Positions 29,081-37,974 of a DNA stretch of 44,489 nucleotides are shown piece after piece. The translations under genes were made by a program, and so were the position numbers. The DNA comes from a virus. The DNA lies in IMG/VR virus record IMGVR_UViG_3300037237_000099, positions 1 through 44,489 of that record, one strand, 5' to 3'. The notes beneath the pieces are model-generated. The model searched no databases and had not been told where the DNA came from. It saw only the letters and a program-made list of their open reading frames with translations. Numbering within the stretch: the stretch's first letter is position 1; the number at the start of each line of letters is the position of its first letter.

Positions 29081-29970
29081 CAGAATGCGTCTCCTTCCCA
29101 GCCTGGCGGGGCCTTGAACCCGGCGGCGTGGACGTGGCCCCCACCCCCGTAGAGCTTCGCCACTTCGTTGACGTCCATCCCGTCATGGTCCGATCGGAGC
29201 GAGAAGACCCGACCTTCGGCGGTGTCATAGTAGGTTGCCGCGAACTCCGCCCCCTCCGCCATAAGGTGCCCAGCATCGCTGGCCATGAGGCGTGGCACGT
29301 TGGCGACCTGCACCCGGTGACCCCCGATGATCATCGTCCGCAGGGTCATGGCGACGACTTCGGCGACGTCTTTGTTGTGCTTGCGCAGGATGGCCACGCC
29401 CTCGGCCTCTAGGGCTGCAGGGGCGAACTCCGTGAGCTTATCCCAGGTCACGAAGTCGAACGGGCGCGACATAACCGCTGCATGGATCTCGCGTGTGCCT
29501 GGCAGCTTGAACCGCCAGAGGTCCCGATCCTCGATGTAGTTGATGAGCGGCGGGCGTTCGTCGCCCGGGTTGAAGAAGTCCCAGGCCAGCCCGGCGCCGC
29601 TACGCTCCATGTCGAACAGGGCGGCGATCGGGACGATCCGATCCTCGAGGCTCGGGAGCTCCTTGCCATCCTCGTCGAGCCCCCATTCCCGGAACTGTAG
29701 CGGCCCCGGCAGGCCGACGAGGCCCTCGGCTGCTTTCTTGTGGTGGTCGAGGACCAGGATGGTCTTGGCGCGCACCGCCATCGCCTGGAGCTCCGGTCGC
29801 TTGTAGCTGAAGTCGACGATGAGGACGTGGCGCCCGGTGACGTCCGGCGGGGCGTCGCCGTAGTCGGAGGCGTGGAACTCCACATCATCGCTCCCGAGCG
29901 TATTGTGGATAACCCAGGCCGCCGCAAATCCGTCAGCGCAGTTCTTGTGGTAGATGCAAAGGAGTTTCAT
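29080..29970 (-). CDS. DHH-family phosphoesterase
   Basis: 296 residues. HKNCADGFAAAWV (Asp13), LIVDFSYK (Asp53) and LVLDHHKKAA (Asp75-His76-His77) are DHH motifs I-III; the C-terminal GGGGHVHAAGFK is the DHHA1 motif. Resembles the NrnA/NrnB-RecJ group that degrade short RNA/DNA oligonucleotides or cyclic dinucleotides. In a phage it could recycle nano-oligonucleotides or remove signalling nucleotides. Full length, cytoplasmic. Confidence 0.8.
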   Translation of the reverse strand: MKLLCIYHKNCADGFAAAWVIHNTLGSDDVEFHASDYGDAPPDVTGRHVLIVDFSYKRPELQAMAVRAKTILVLDHHKKAAEGLVGLPGPLQFREWGLDEDGKELPSLEDRIVPIAALFDMERSGAGLAWDFFNPGDERPPLINYIEDRDLWRFKLPGTREIHAAVMSRPFDFVTWDKLTEFAPAALEAEGVAILRKHNKDVAEVVAMTLRTMIIGGHRVQVANVPRLMASDAGHLMAEGAEFAATYYDTAEGRVFSLRSDHDGMDVNEVAKLYGGGGHVHAAGFKAPPGWEGDAF

Positions 29971-29997
29971 TTTATACCTTGTGGATAACGTTGTGGG

Positions 29998-30258
29998 TTA
30001 CTTCTCAGCCGGGCCCCAGGTGCCTGGCACGCGGGCGGGTCGGACCGGACCAGGCTTAGCCTGGCCCCGACTGCGCTGCTCGGCGCGACGTGCTTCGAGC
30101 ATGGCCTTGCGGGCCGGCTTGCTGATCGTGGAGAACCGGCGCCAGGTGATGAGCACGTCGTGGCCTTCGACGGTGCGGAACTCCGCCTCATTGCGGACGG
30201 TGGCGGGCATCTTGCCCAGGGTGGCGGCCCGTAGAGCCTTCGTTTTGTGTTTAGCCAT
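29998..30258 (-). CDS. Small basic protein
   Basis: 86 residues from ATG 30258 after AAGGAAG. Lys/Arg-rich (AKHKTKALRAATLGKMPATV; SKPARKAMLEARRAEQRSRG). Likely binds nucleic acid. A longer upstream frame overlaps the next gene and is rejected. Confidence 0.55.
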   Translation of the reverse strand: MAKHKTKALRAATLGKMPATVRNEAEFRTVEGHDVLITWRRFSTISKPARKAMLEARRAEQRSRGQAKPGPVRPARVPGTWGPAEK

Positions 30259-30280
30259 TTCGAGTCTTCCTTCTCGGGGT

Positions 30281-31006
30281 TTAATTGCTCGCGCCGGCCA
30301 GCTGGCGCCGGACTCGGGCGATCTGTGTGCGACCTTGTTCGGGCAGCCCGAACTCGGCCTTGACGGTGGACCATGTGGTCTCGTCATCTTTTCCGGCGCT
30401 AAGCAGCTGCCGGATTCGTCCCGCCACGCTCGTCTCGCGTGGCTCGGTCTCTTGCACCGGCGCTGGGGTAGCGTCCCGGGTGTCGGCCTTGGTGCGGCGT
30501 GCGGGCTTCCTGGCGGCTTGCACCAGGGCCTGGTGCTCGGCTGCCGGCACTCCGCCCTCAAAGGGTGGCGCCTCGGCCTTGGCGGCCTTCCTGGGCGACG
30601 GCTTGGGGGCGGGCGTCACGGTCGGCGGCACCCGGGGGGCCGGTGGCGCCATCGCCAACACCACCTCGGGTAGCTCTCTGATCGGCGGGCTCGCGTAGTT
30701 CGCCGGCAGGCACATTTGAAGCCAGCGCCACGCCTCGGCGGTGATCCCGCATTCCCGTGCCAAGTGCCAGACGCGCTTCGCGGCGACCGTCAGGGGCTCA
30801 GTGCTGGTCTGCCACCGTCCGGCCTCGGCGCTCGGGATTTCATTGATGAATACCGGGCCGTCGAGCAACACCTTAATTGCGATGGCGCCCCAGGGCTGCG
30901 GCGGGTCTAATACAATGATCGGACCCTTTCCTGCCTCCACGCCCTTGGGGTGGGGCTCGAGGACGAGGAACTTCTGATTCTGTTGTGCTGTGGGTTTCTT
31001 GGCCAT
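30281..31006 (-). CDS. Hypothetical protein with C-terminal winged-helix-like region
   Basis: 241 residues. N-terminal domain (about 1-110) with FLVLEPHPKGVEAGKGPIIV and VWHLARECGITAEAWRWLQM; a Pro/Ala/Lys-rich linker (about 115-190); and a C-terminal helical domain (VAGRIRQLLSAGKDDETTWS, KAEFGLPEQGRTQIARVRRQ) that looks like a winged helix. May be a DNA-binding early regulator. Not recognised by name. Confidence 0.6.
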   Translation of the reverse strand: MAKKPTAQQNQKFLVLEPHPKGVEAGKGPIIVLDPPQPWGAIAIKVLLDGPVFINEIPSAEAGRWQTSTEPLTVAAKRVWHLARECGITAEAWRWLQMCLPANYASPPIRELPEVVLAMAPPAPRVPPTVTPAPKPSPRKAAKAEAPPFEGGVPAAEHQALVQAARKPARRTKADTRDATPAPVQETEPRETSVAGRIRQLLSAGKDDETTWSTVKAEFGLPEQGRTQIARVRRQLAGASN

Positions 31007-31027
31007 GTCGGCCCCTTCCTTGTTTGG

Positions 31028-31054
31028 AAAAAAGGCGGGACTCTCGCCCCGCCT
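31028..31054 (-). terminator. Intrinsic terminator after the Cys-rich gene
   Basis: AGGCGGG/CCCGCCT stem (31033-31039 with 31048-31054) and TTTTTTCC on the - strand, about 40 bases past the stop of the 31094-31369 gene. Confidence 0.8.
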
Positions 31055-31093
31055 GATCTCGTTTAAACAGTCTGATCGACTTCGTAAAGATGC

Positions 31094-31369
31094 TTAATTC
31101 GGGTTGTCGCTATAAGTCATCGTCGGCGCCGGCAGGCCGAGCCGAATCCTGAACTTCTGCCACCAGGTAAGGCGCTGGACCCAGTGCTTCCCGCCTGGTC
31201 CGCAGTCGCCATTGTAGCTCCTGACCGCCAGGCAACGATTTAGCGCCGCATCGGTGAGGCCGTTGACCGCGTACTCTGTCGGGTCGACAGATATCCTACA
31301 CTTTGACCAGTCTCCTTTCCCGCTCTGGTACGCGCAAGTGCTGCAAGTCTTAGCCTGGGTGATGAGCAT
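31094..31369 (-). CDS. Small Cys-rich (zinc-binding) protein
   Basis: 91 residues after AAGGAG. TCSTCAYQSGKGDWSKCRIS gives CxxC...C, with further Cys in LNRCLAVRSYNGDCGPGG. Likely one zinc site. Ends in a basic-aromatic tail (WWQKFRIRLGLP). No family name. Confidence 0.6.
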   Translation of the reverse strand: MLITQAKTCSTCAYQSGKGDWSKCRISVDPTEYAVNGLTDAALNRCLAVRSYNGDCGPGGKHWVQRLTWWQKFRIRLGLPAPTMTYSDNPN

Positions 31370-31387
31370 CTATATTCTCCTTCTGGG

Positions 31388-32863
31388 TTATCCGCGACGG
31401 CGCTGCTTGACCCCGCCGAGGGCGTCGAACAACGCCTGCTGCCCCCGGGCCTTGTGCTTGAGCCGGTAAAACATATCCGTGTCGAGCGTGTCCTTCGCCA
31501 TGATGTGGTGGACGAACACGCGGGCCGACTTGTTGCCCTGGCGCCAGACCCGGCGGATGAACTGGTCGTACAGCTCGTAGTCCCAGGTCATCGTGTGCCA
31601 GCAGACGTGCTGTCCGCACTTCTGGAGGTTAAGCCCATGGCCGATCGACGCCGGGTGGCCGATGAGGATGGGCAGCTTTCCGGCGTTCCATTGGTCCTCG
31701 AGCTCGGCGCCGCGCTTCGCGGAGACGCCCCCGCCGATGTACGGCACGTCCTCTCCGAGCACTTTGCGCAGCCGGTCAAGGTCATGCTTGAAGTCGTAGG
31801 CCACCAGGAGCGGGGAGCCCTGGAGCTCCTCCACCAGATCCCTGACCGCCTCGGCCTTCAGCATGTGGACGTTGGTCCAGGACTTCTTGGCTGTCCGGGC
31901 CGAGGTCCCGTCCTCCGTCTCCACGACGTGGTCCTCGTGGTAGAGCCCGCCCGCGATGAGCTGCCGGCATTTGATCGACGCAGCACCTGCGTTGGCGGCC
32001 GTGATGACCTCCTGGTCGAGTTTGGTAATCAGCTCCTCCTCAAGCTGATCGTACTGGCGGCGGACCTTGGCCGGCAGTTCGATCTCGATCTTGTTTTCGA
32101 CCAGCTCGGGCATGTCGACGTAATCCTCGGCGGCCCCTCGGATGACTAGCGGCGCGATGCGCTCATAGATCTTCTTCTCGGCGTCCGCCTTAAGATGCAG
32201 GCTGAACCCGTCATACCCGACTTCAAAGTACGTGCTCTTAAAGTGGGTGATGTACTGCCCAAGGCTCCGCCCCTGGTCGAGCATGTAGCACTCGCCGAAG
32301 AGGTCAATCAGACCGTTGGCGGAGGGCGAGCCGGTCAACCCCCAGCGCCTGGCGAACGTGCCAATCACCGCCTTCATCGACTTAAAGCGGTTCGAGGTCG
32401 AATGCTTGAACTTCGAGAGCTCGTCGATAACCAGCGTGTCGAAGCCCAGCTTCTTAAACCGCGCCACGTCCACTTCCATCTTCGTCCGGCCGGACGCTGA
32501 CACCATCTTCGTCGACTGGAGGAGCCAGTCTAAACCCTCCGGGTTGATGATGTAGACGTCGTAATCGCCGGCCAGGTTCCGGTCCTTCGCCGGTCCGTGG
32601 AGAATGGTAAAGCGGAGGTGGTTGAAGTCCTTCCACTTCTTAATCTCATCTGGCCACACCTTGTAGCATGGCCGCAGAGGGGCGATGAGAAGCATCTTGT
32701 TGGCGACGCCTTTCTTTTTCAGAAAGGTGAACGCCGCGAGCGTGGTGCTGGTCTTGCCCACGCCGGGGTCAAAGAATAAGCCCGCGGCGCCGTGCTCAAC
32801 GAGGAACTTGACGCCCTTTCGCTGGCCGGCGTGCGGTGTCCAGGGGATACCCATTGTGGTCAT
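31388..32863 (-). CDS. SNF2-type helicase/translocase
   Basis: 491 residues, a complete two-domain superfamily II ATPase. Walker A DPGVGKTSTT (Lys37), DEAD-equivalent VIDELSKF (Asp147-Glu148), motif III GLTGSP (about 175-180), then a C-terminal lobe with ILIGHPASIGHGLNLQKCGQ (motif V) and QFIRRVWRQGN (motif VI). Phage SNF2 proteins occur with VRR-NUC nucleases and PolA, as here, and act in DNA remodelling or replication. Stop codons and starts overlap with the VRR-NUC gene. Confidence 0.85.
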   Translation of the reverse strand: MTTMGIPWTPHAGQRKGVKFLVEHGAAGLFFDPGVGKTSTTLAAFTFLKKKGVANKMLLIAPLRPCYKVWPDEIKKWKDFNHLRFTILHGPAKDRNLAGDYDVYIINPEGLDWLLQSTKMVSASGRTKMEVDVARFKKLGFDTLVIDELSKFKHSTSNRFKSMKAVIGTFARRWGLTGSPSANGLIDLFGECYMLDQGRSLGQYITHFKSTYFEVGYDGFSLHLKADAEKKIYERIAPLVIRGAAEDYVDMPELVENKIEIELPAKVRRQYDQLEEELITKLDQEVITAANAGAASIKCRQLIAGGLYHEDHVVETEDGTSARTAKKSWTNVHMLKAEAVRDLVEELQGSPLLVAYDFKHDLDRLRKVLGEDVPYIGGGVSAKRGAELEDQWNAGKLPILIGHPASIGHGLNLQKCGQHVCWHTMTWDYELYDQFIRRVWRQGNKSARVFVHHIMAKDTLDTDMFYRLKHKARGQQALFDALGGVKQRRRG

Positions 32864-33171
32864 AGTCCTTTTGCCTTTCTCATTGCATCTTTGATGGCCT
32901 GCACGGCAGGCTTCACTTCGTCATGTGCCTCAGCGTCGTACCCGAGACCCTGGAGGGTTTCTTTGCGGTGCTGCTGAAGCGGGCGGAGGTCATCGCCTGG
33001 TCGCTTAAACTCGATGAACAAGGGTCTGCCGCCTGGCACCAGGAAGAGCCGATCGGGCCACCCCCGGTTGCCGGTCAGGTTCAGCTTGAGGCTTGGCACC
33101 CCCATCGCTTTCGCGATGGAGGCCACCTTGTTTTCGATCGGATTCTCTAAGGCGTAGCGAGCTGTAGCCAT
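32860..33171 (-). CDS. VRR-NUC domain nuclease
   Basis: 103 residues. GNRGWPDRLFLVPGGRPLFI then EFKRPGDDLRPLQ: the PD...E-x-K core of VRR-NUC nucleases. Near-minimal domain length. Next to an SNF2 helicase, a typical phage pairing for processing branched DNA. Confidence 0.85.
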   Translation of the reverse strand: MATARYALENPIENKVASIAKAMGVPSLKLNLTGNRGWPDRLFLVPGGRPLFIEFKRPGDDLRPLQQHRKETLQGLGYDAEAHDEVKPAVQAIKDAMRKAKGL

Positions 33172-33330
33172 TTAGTCGTCGGAGTCCTTTTTCGGAAATA
33201 GGACACGTTGTCCGGTGATGCTCTCGTTGCAGTCGCGCACGCCGTCTAGTGCTCGGCTGGTGACCCATACCAAGAATCCGAGGAGCGCCGCGACTGGCGC
33301 GGCAATCACCAGGGCCTCAAGTATCGGCAT
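33172..33330 (-). CDS. 52-residue membrane peptide
   Basis: From ATG 33330: PILEALVIAAPVAALLGFLV then WVTSRALDGVRDCNESITGQ. One transmembrane segment with a cytoplasmic tail ending KKDSDD. Start overlaps the previous gene's end. Confidence 0.55.
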   Translation of the reverse strand: MPILEALVIAAPVAALLGFLVWVTSRALDGVRDCNESITGQRVLFPKKDSDD

Positions 33331-33658
33331 CAGCCGGAGTCTCCTCGCTCGGGTGGGTGTTGAACTTCTCGGGGTAGGGTGCCCCCTCGATGAAGGCCCC
33401 CGGCACGTACCACCCGAAGGTAGGAGACCAGTCGTAATAGCCCCCGTCGGCTCTGCATTTGTAGGTGACGTATCCAGGATTCCGATCTTCCAGCTCGGCG
33501 TCGAGGAAGACCGTAATGCCGCCCTTAGTGAGCTTAAATGCTGGCCGAGCTTGTGGCAGGAAGTCCGGCATGACGAACTGTCCAGCCACCCTGAAGATGT
33601 AGCCACCCATCGTTGCTTCGCGTGTAATCATGAACCAGTCCTCTAAAGTTAGGGCCAT
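33317..33658 (-). CDS. Hypothetical early protein
   Basis: 113 residues. Aromatic-rich beta sequence: MGGYIFRVAGQFVMPDFLPQ, GYVTYKCRADGGYYDWSPTF, GWYVPGAFIEGAPYPEKFN. No family recognised. Confidence 0.55.
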   Translation of the reverse strand: MALTLEDWFMITREATMGGYIFRVAGQFVMPDFLPQARPAFKLTKGGITVFLDAELEDRNPGYVTYKCRADGGYYDWSPTFGWYVPGAFIEGAPYPEKFNTHPSEETPADADT

Positions 33659-34063
33659 CTATTTCCGTCTCCGCGCCTTGCCCGCTGCGACGGCGACGGC
33701 CGCGCAGCTTCTGTGGTAGTGGACGGTGGGGCGCGACGTCACCACCGACATAGCTTCCACGTGATCCCACTTGTGGCAGTACCCGCATTTCCGCTTATCC
33801 GGGTCTCCGCTCTCTGCTAGGGCTCTCTGCCGGGTATGCAGTAGTTTGTGATACTTCTTATTCGGGCAAATCACCAAGTTTCCCGGTGCGTTATTAGCCT
33901 TATTCTCGTCGAAGTGGTGGACCTCAACTTCCGCTGGAAGTGGGCGCCCTAGCGCCTTTTCTGCAAGGGTTCGATGCTCGTAAGTGCCAGCATTCTTCCC
34001 AAAGGTTCTGTAGCCGTGAGAGGTGATGTGACCTAAACCATGCTTGCCCATCAGTATTGGCAC
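33659..34063 (-). CDS. HNH endonuclease with zinc-finger tail
   Basis: 134 residues. YEHRTLAEKALGRPLPAEVE followed by VHHFDENKANNAPGNLVICP is an HNH core (His-His...Asn...His in KYHKLLH). A C-terminal CGYCHKWDHVEAM ... YHRSC looks like a second zinc site. The gene overlaps the RecB-like gene by 13 bases. Homing-type gene inserted between replication genes. Confidence 0.75.
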   Translation of the reverse strand: MPILMGKHGLGHITSHGYRTFGKNAGTYEHRTLAEKALGRPLPAEVEVHHFDENKANNAPGNLVICPNKKYHKLLHTRQRALAESGDPDKRKCGYCHKWDHVEAMSVVTSRPTVHYHRSCAAVAVAAGKARRRK

Positions 34064-34800
34064 CGACCGCCGCCTGTAATAGCCTGAGCAACGTTATCCT
34101 TTCTGAAATGACAAAATCCGCAAAAACGATTAGGCTTGGGGGCGAACTTCTTATCCGCCAGCATCGCCTTCGTCCGCGCGACCCATTCTTTCTTAAGGCG
34201 AGGCAGGTCCGCCATCGTGTAAGTGCGAAGCTGCGGGCTGCCGATCTCCGGGTACGAGAGCCCGGCGTCGACGTAGTGGAGCTGGGGGATGACCTGGATG
34301 TCCGGGATCTGCCCCCCGAACTGGATTAGCGCTGCCGTCGCGTAAAGGTCGAGCTGCTCGATGTAGTCTTGCAGGTTGTCTGGGCGGAACTTGCCGGACT
34401 TCCAGTCTCCGATGTTGACCACGTTGCCGGTGCGCTCGGCGACATCGACCTTGATGCGGACCCAGGCGCCGTTCCAGTCGTTCCAGACGGTCGGCGTCCA
34501 GTCCTTCTTGAAGACCCACATGTCCTCGACGATGACCGAGGCTGGATCCTTCTTGCGCTTGTCGCGCAGGCGCTTCGCCAGGACCTTAAATTTCGCCATC
34601 TCCTTCGACAGCGTCTTTGCCTCGCCTTTCAGGTACTTCTCGGCGCCGTCGTGGATCTGGGTGCCACGCTCCATGGCTGCGTTCTTCGGCTCCTGCAGCT
34701 TCTCGAGGATGGTCAGCTTCGCTTTGAACGGGCAGGAGGAGTACGTGCCGAACCGGCTAAACGACCAGCTCGTGATTTGGGTTGCTTGTTCAAAGGCCAT
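34051..34800 (-). CDS. PD-(D/E)XK nuclease, RecB/Cas4-like
   Basis: 249 residues. SWSFSRFGTYSSCPFKAKLT is the N-terminal Cys-containing segment of Cas4/RecB exonucleases; GTQIHDGAEKYL, VRIKVDVAERTGN and NIGDWKSGK give the His, Asp and DxK catalytic motifs; the C-terminal FCGFCHFRKD plus GGGRCQY supplies the remaining Cys for an iron-sulfur cluster. A single-strand 5'/3' exonuclease for recombination is expected. Confidence 0.8.
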   Translation of the reverse strand: MAFEQATQITSWSFSRFGTYSSCPFKAKLTILEKLQEPKNAAMERGTQIHDGAEKYLKGEAKTLSKEMAKFKVLAKRLRDKRKKDPASVIVEDMWVFKKDWTPTVWNDWNGAWVRIKVDVAERTGNVVNIGDWKSGKFRPDNLQDYIEQLDLYATAALIQFGGQIPDIQVIPQLHYVDAGLSYPEIGSPQLRTYTMADLPRLKKEWVARTKAMLADKKFAPKPNRFCGFCHFRKDNVAQAITGGGRCQY

Positions 34801-34867
34801 GGTTAATTCCTTGATTCAGTTTTAAGTTTTTAGGTTTAAGGTTTTATGTTTTCGCTCTACGTGTTTA

Positions 34868-36808
34868 CTAGATCCCAGCCCCGACGCGAACCCCTTTCTT
34901 ATCTGTATCGAACATTTCAGCCCAATTTTTATCCGACATCGCACCTTCCGAGAGGATCTGGACGTCAAACTCGACGCTCTCCATGCAGGCCCGCAAAGTC
35001 TCCATGGCCTCCGCTGCTTCGCCCCTCGGTGCGGAGATCACGACCTCGTCGTGAACCTGGAGGATAAGATTCCAGGAGGCTCGTTTCTTCCCAAAGAAGC
35101 GGATCATTGCTTCTTTCGTGCAATCTGCTGCACTCGATTGAATTAAAGAATTAACCATTTTATACTCGAAACTAATTGTTCGACCGTCAATGATCATCGG
35201 GGGCTCACAATAATATTCTCTGCCGCCCCAGGTGCGAAGCGGGAGGCCCAACTTCGCACGGGCCTTCATATCCTTGTTCATCTCCTTCAGACCAGCATAA
35301 AGCCCGTAGATCGTGGCCTTGATCTGCCTCACCTCTTCGACGGTGGAGCCAGTCTGCTCGGCCATCTTCCCCTCGCCCATTCCGTAAATTAAGCCCAGAT
35401 TAATCCCCTTGACCTTCTTACGCGGCACGTTCGTACCCATGAGTTTGTCGAGGTGGAATTTGGCGTTGTCGTGGTAGTCGATCCAGGGGTTATCGATGTA
35501 CTGCTGCTTGAGGTCGCCGTCCTCGAAGTGCGCCAGGATGCGTGGCTCCTGCTGGCTATAGTCGCGGCCGAGCAGGACGTGGCCGGGCTTGAACGGGACG
35601 ATGTAGGACCGGCACAAGGGCAGCGCCGGCAGCTTGATCGGCATCTTCGGCAGGCGCAGCTTCTTAATGGTCTCCGCGTCTGCCTCCTCCGCAAACAAGG
35701 GTTCAAACTCTTTAGGCATGTTCTGGAAGTTCGGCGTACTGGAGAGCCGCCCCGTCCTGGTCCCGCCGTCCGGCGACTTGGTCTGGTTCCAGGTCGTGAA
35801 GATCAACCCGCCCGACGCCTCGGCCGTCGCCAGCCAGGGCCGCATGAACGTGCCCAGGCAAGTCTTGAGGGCGACCCGGTAGCGGAGGGCCTGGCAGACC
35901 TGGCGGTTGGTCACGGCGCCGTCGAGGGCGACCTTGTTGGTGCTGACGTTGCCCTTGGCTGTAACGCCCAGGGCTGCCACGTCGACCATCTTCGCGGAGT
36001 CCAGGGCGGCGACGAGCTCGGCGGCGGAATCGAAGTTCAGGAGCGGGGCCTGGATCTTCTTGCGCAGCCACGCCTCAAGCTCGACGAGCACCGCCCCGTA
36101 CATCGCCACATCGGCGCGTAGGCGATCGACGTCGACGCGGACGCCCTGGCGCTCCATCTCGCGCAGGACGATCATCAGCTGGCGCTCCCGATCGTAAGCA
36201 GCACCCATGTCCCGCTCCAGAACCGTGGCGTGGATCTTGTTGAAGATCAGCTCCGTGCGCTCGACGTCGCCGTCGGCGTACTTGCCCACGAGCTCGCCTG
36301 GCGCCCAGGCTAGGAACTTCATGAACGTGTTCTTTGACTTCGGGCCGGACGTGATTCTCACGCATGGCACCGGCTGCCGTCGGACGATCCAGTCAGCCAC
36401 CGCGTCGCGTTCATCTTCCGGCATTTCGAGCAAGCGCTTGGCGGCCGGCTTGAGGCCCATGTTCTTCTGGTTCGGGTCGTCCAGGAAGAGGAGTAGCATC
36501 GTATCATGGAGCCGATCCCAGGGCAGCGGCGGCATGCCCATGTGGATCTCGGCCAGCTCCATATCGAACTTTGCGTGATGCATGAGCACGCCGGCTGGGT
36601 GGTTCCACGCCTCCGCCAAGGCACGCTGCGCCTCAGCAAAGATACTGTTGTTTCCTTCGATGTGGCCCCAGGAGTAGTGCCTGCTCTTTTTGCCGGAGTA
36701 CTTGATGGAGACGCCGGTCGGCGGCGGCGGATAAAATGGGGCGGCGTCGATCGCGACGCTCTCGAAATCGACTGTTACGGGCTTCGGCGCTTTGGGTTTC
36801 TTAGCCAT
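34868..36808 (-). CDS. DNA polymerase I, family A
   Basis: 646 residues. An N-terminal 3'-5' exonuclease domain starts at VTVDFESVAI (Asp14, Glu16) with LMHHAKFDME (Asp82). The polymerase domain has motif A LGRDYSQQEPRI (Asp416), the O-helix RKKVKGINLGLIYG with Leu471 at the position of E. coli Phe762, and motif C LQVHDEVVIS (Asp587). No 5'-3' exonuclease domain. It is the replicative polymerase of the phage. An HNH gene lies upstream with an 8-base overlap. Confidence 0.9.
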   Translation of the reverse strand: MAKKPKAPKPVTVDFESVAIDAAPFYPPPPTGVSIKYSGKKSRHYSWGHIEGNNSIFAEAQRALAEAWNHPAGVLMHHAKFDMELAEIHMGMPPLPWDRLHDTMLLLFLDDPNQKNMGLKPAAKRLLEMPEDERDAVADWIVRRQPVPCVRITSGPKSKNTFMKFLAWAPGELVGKYADGDVERTELIFNKIHATVLERDMGAAYDRERQLMIVLREMERQGVRVDVDRLRADVAMYGAVLVELEAWLRKKIQAPLLNFDSAAELVAALDSAKMVDVAALGVTAKGNVSTNKVALDGAVTNRQVCQALRYRVALKTCLGTFMRPWLATAEASGGLIFTTWNQTKSPDGGTRTGRLSSTPNFQNMPKEFEPLFAEEADAETIKKLRLPKMPIKLPALPLCRSYIVPFKPGHVLLGRDYSQQEPRILAHFEDGDLKQQYIDNPWIDYHDNAKFHLDKLMGTNVPRKKVKGINLGLIYGMGEGKMAEQTGSTVEEVRQIKATIYGLYAGLKEMNKDMKARAKLGLPLRTWGGREYYCEPPMIIDGRTISFEYKMVNSLIQSSAADCTKEAMIRFFGKKRASWNLILQVHDEVVISAPRGEAAEAMETLRACMESVEFDVQILSEGAMSDKNWAEMFDTDKKGVRVGAGI

Positions 36809-37136
36809 GAAGTCTCGCTTCTTTTGGAGCGGGGGCGAAGAGCACAGCCTCTCCGCGGTGGGTGTTTTCTTTGACGGTCACCGGCTCAGTGTGCCAGGGA
36901 TTCACGCAGTATCTCCGCCGGCAGAGGTGATCGAGGATCAAACCCTCCGGTATCGGGCCGATAAACTCTTCGTAGAGGATTCGGTGGACCTGGCGCTCTT
37001 TCTTCCCGTCCCAGGCTCGGCCGTAGCCATTCCGGGACCACCTGGACCCCACCCAGCACCAGCATGAAAGCGGGAGCTGGGTGGGGTCTGGGCTGGCTAC
37101 TGCGATGACCGACTTTAGCAGTCGGTCGCGCAGCAT
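36801..37136 (-). CDS. HNH endonuclease (HNH_3-like)
   Basis: 111 residues. CWCWVGSRWSRNGYGRAWDG, VHRILYEEFIGPIPEGLILD, HLCRRRYCVNPWHTEPVTVK and EN-x-HRG are the standard order of this phage HNH family, with the H...C-x-N-P-x-H core complete. Located directly before the polymerase gene, a common site for homing endonucleases. Confidence 0.8.
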   Translation of the reverse strand: MLRDRLLKSVIAVASPDPTQLPLSCWCWVGSRWSRNGYGRAWDGKKERQVHRILYEEFIGPIPEGLILDHLCRRRYCVNPWHTEPVTVKENTHRGEAVLFAPAPKEARLHG

Positions 37137-37140
37137 CGGC

Positions 37141-37974
37141 TCAGTATTTGCGCTTCTTCACTTCCGGGCGCTTGGGTGCCGCGCCCCGAGCTCCACGCCC
37201 TGCGGGCGCTGCCTTCTCCTCGACTTCGAGGTTGTAGGGCTGCTCGATGATGGTCTTGGCCTCCAGATTGCGCTTCATCACCGCTGGCATGAGGTGGTCC
37301 GGGATGGGGCCCAGTGCTTCAAAGATCACTTTAAACTGGGTTTTGGGATCCGGGATCACCTTTACCTTGGTAAAGATGCCATGCGGCGGGCGCTGCAGCA
37401 CGCCGGCCACCTGCTTGACGAATGCCGCGTACCCCTTGATGGAGGTCACCGGCAGTTTCATCATGCCCATGGCGCCGATGCTCTCGTAATGCTCGACGTC
37501 TTCGAGCATGCGGAAGCGGCCCTGGTCGTCAAACCCGCCGGCCGACATCATCGCCAGGCGCCGAGTATTGCGGCAGGCTTTACCCTTGCCGATGTTGGCC
37601 GTACCGAATTCGTTCATCGGGCAGCCCTTGCACTTGTCAAATTGCTCGGTGCCGTTTTTGATGGCGTTTTCGTGCGGCTTCATCAGCGCTTCGTCCCGCC
37701 CGAAGGCAAAGCAAAGCGGCGGGGATGCCACGTCGGGATTGTAGGTGCCCTCGTAGAACACGTTCTCCATGACGGCGTCGAGGATGATTACCGCCATTTC
37801 GTTGTTCTTCAGGGGCGCGTCGTTGAACGCCAGGATGCCGCCCTTGGTGGAGAAGAATTGCCCACCGCCTGCGTTCTGCTCCATGTCTGCCGCGGCCGCC
37901 GCATCGCGTGCGAGCTGCTCCTGCCAGGGGATCAGGGCGTTCTCGGACTTGGTCGTCTTAGGTGCTCGTGCCAT
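37141..37974 (-). CDS. Putative ssDNA-binding/replication accessory protein
   Basis: 277 residues. KCKGCPMNEFGTANIGKGKA with CRNTRRLAMM is a Cys-rich zinc-like segment, conserved in phage proteins encoded near PolA. The N-terminal half is beta-rich (GQFFSTKGGILAFNDAPLKN) and the C-terminal tail is basic (APAGRGARGAAPKRPEVKKR). Gene order and tail suggest single-strand DNA binding; this is not certain. Confidence 0.5.
   Translation of the reverse strand: MARAPKTTKSENALIPWQEQLARDAAAAADMEQNAGGGQFFSTKGGILAFNDAPLKNNEMAVIILDAVMENVFYEGTYNPDVASPPLCFAFGRDEALMKPHENAIKNGTEQFDKCKGCPMNEFGTANIGKGKACRNTRRLAMMSAGGFDDQGRFRMLEDVEHYESIGAMGMMKLPVTSIKGYAAFVKQVAGVLQRPPHGIFTKVKVIPDPKTQFKVIFEALGPIPDHLMPAVMKRNLEAKTIIEQPYNLEVEEKAAPAGRGARGAAPKRPEVKKRKY

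Noticed and set aside
29998-30561. Longer version (187 codons) of the small basic gene
   Set aside because: The extension overlaps the well-supported 30281-31006 gene in another frame; ATG 30258 has a ribosome site.
35453-36121. + strand frame over the polymerase gene
   Set aside because: Antisense shadow of a clear family A polymerase.
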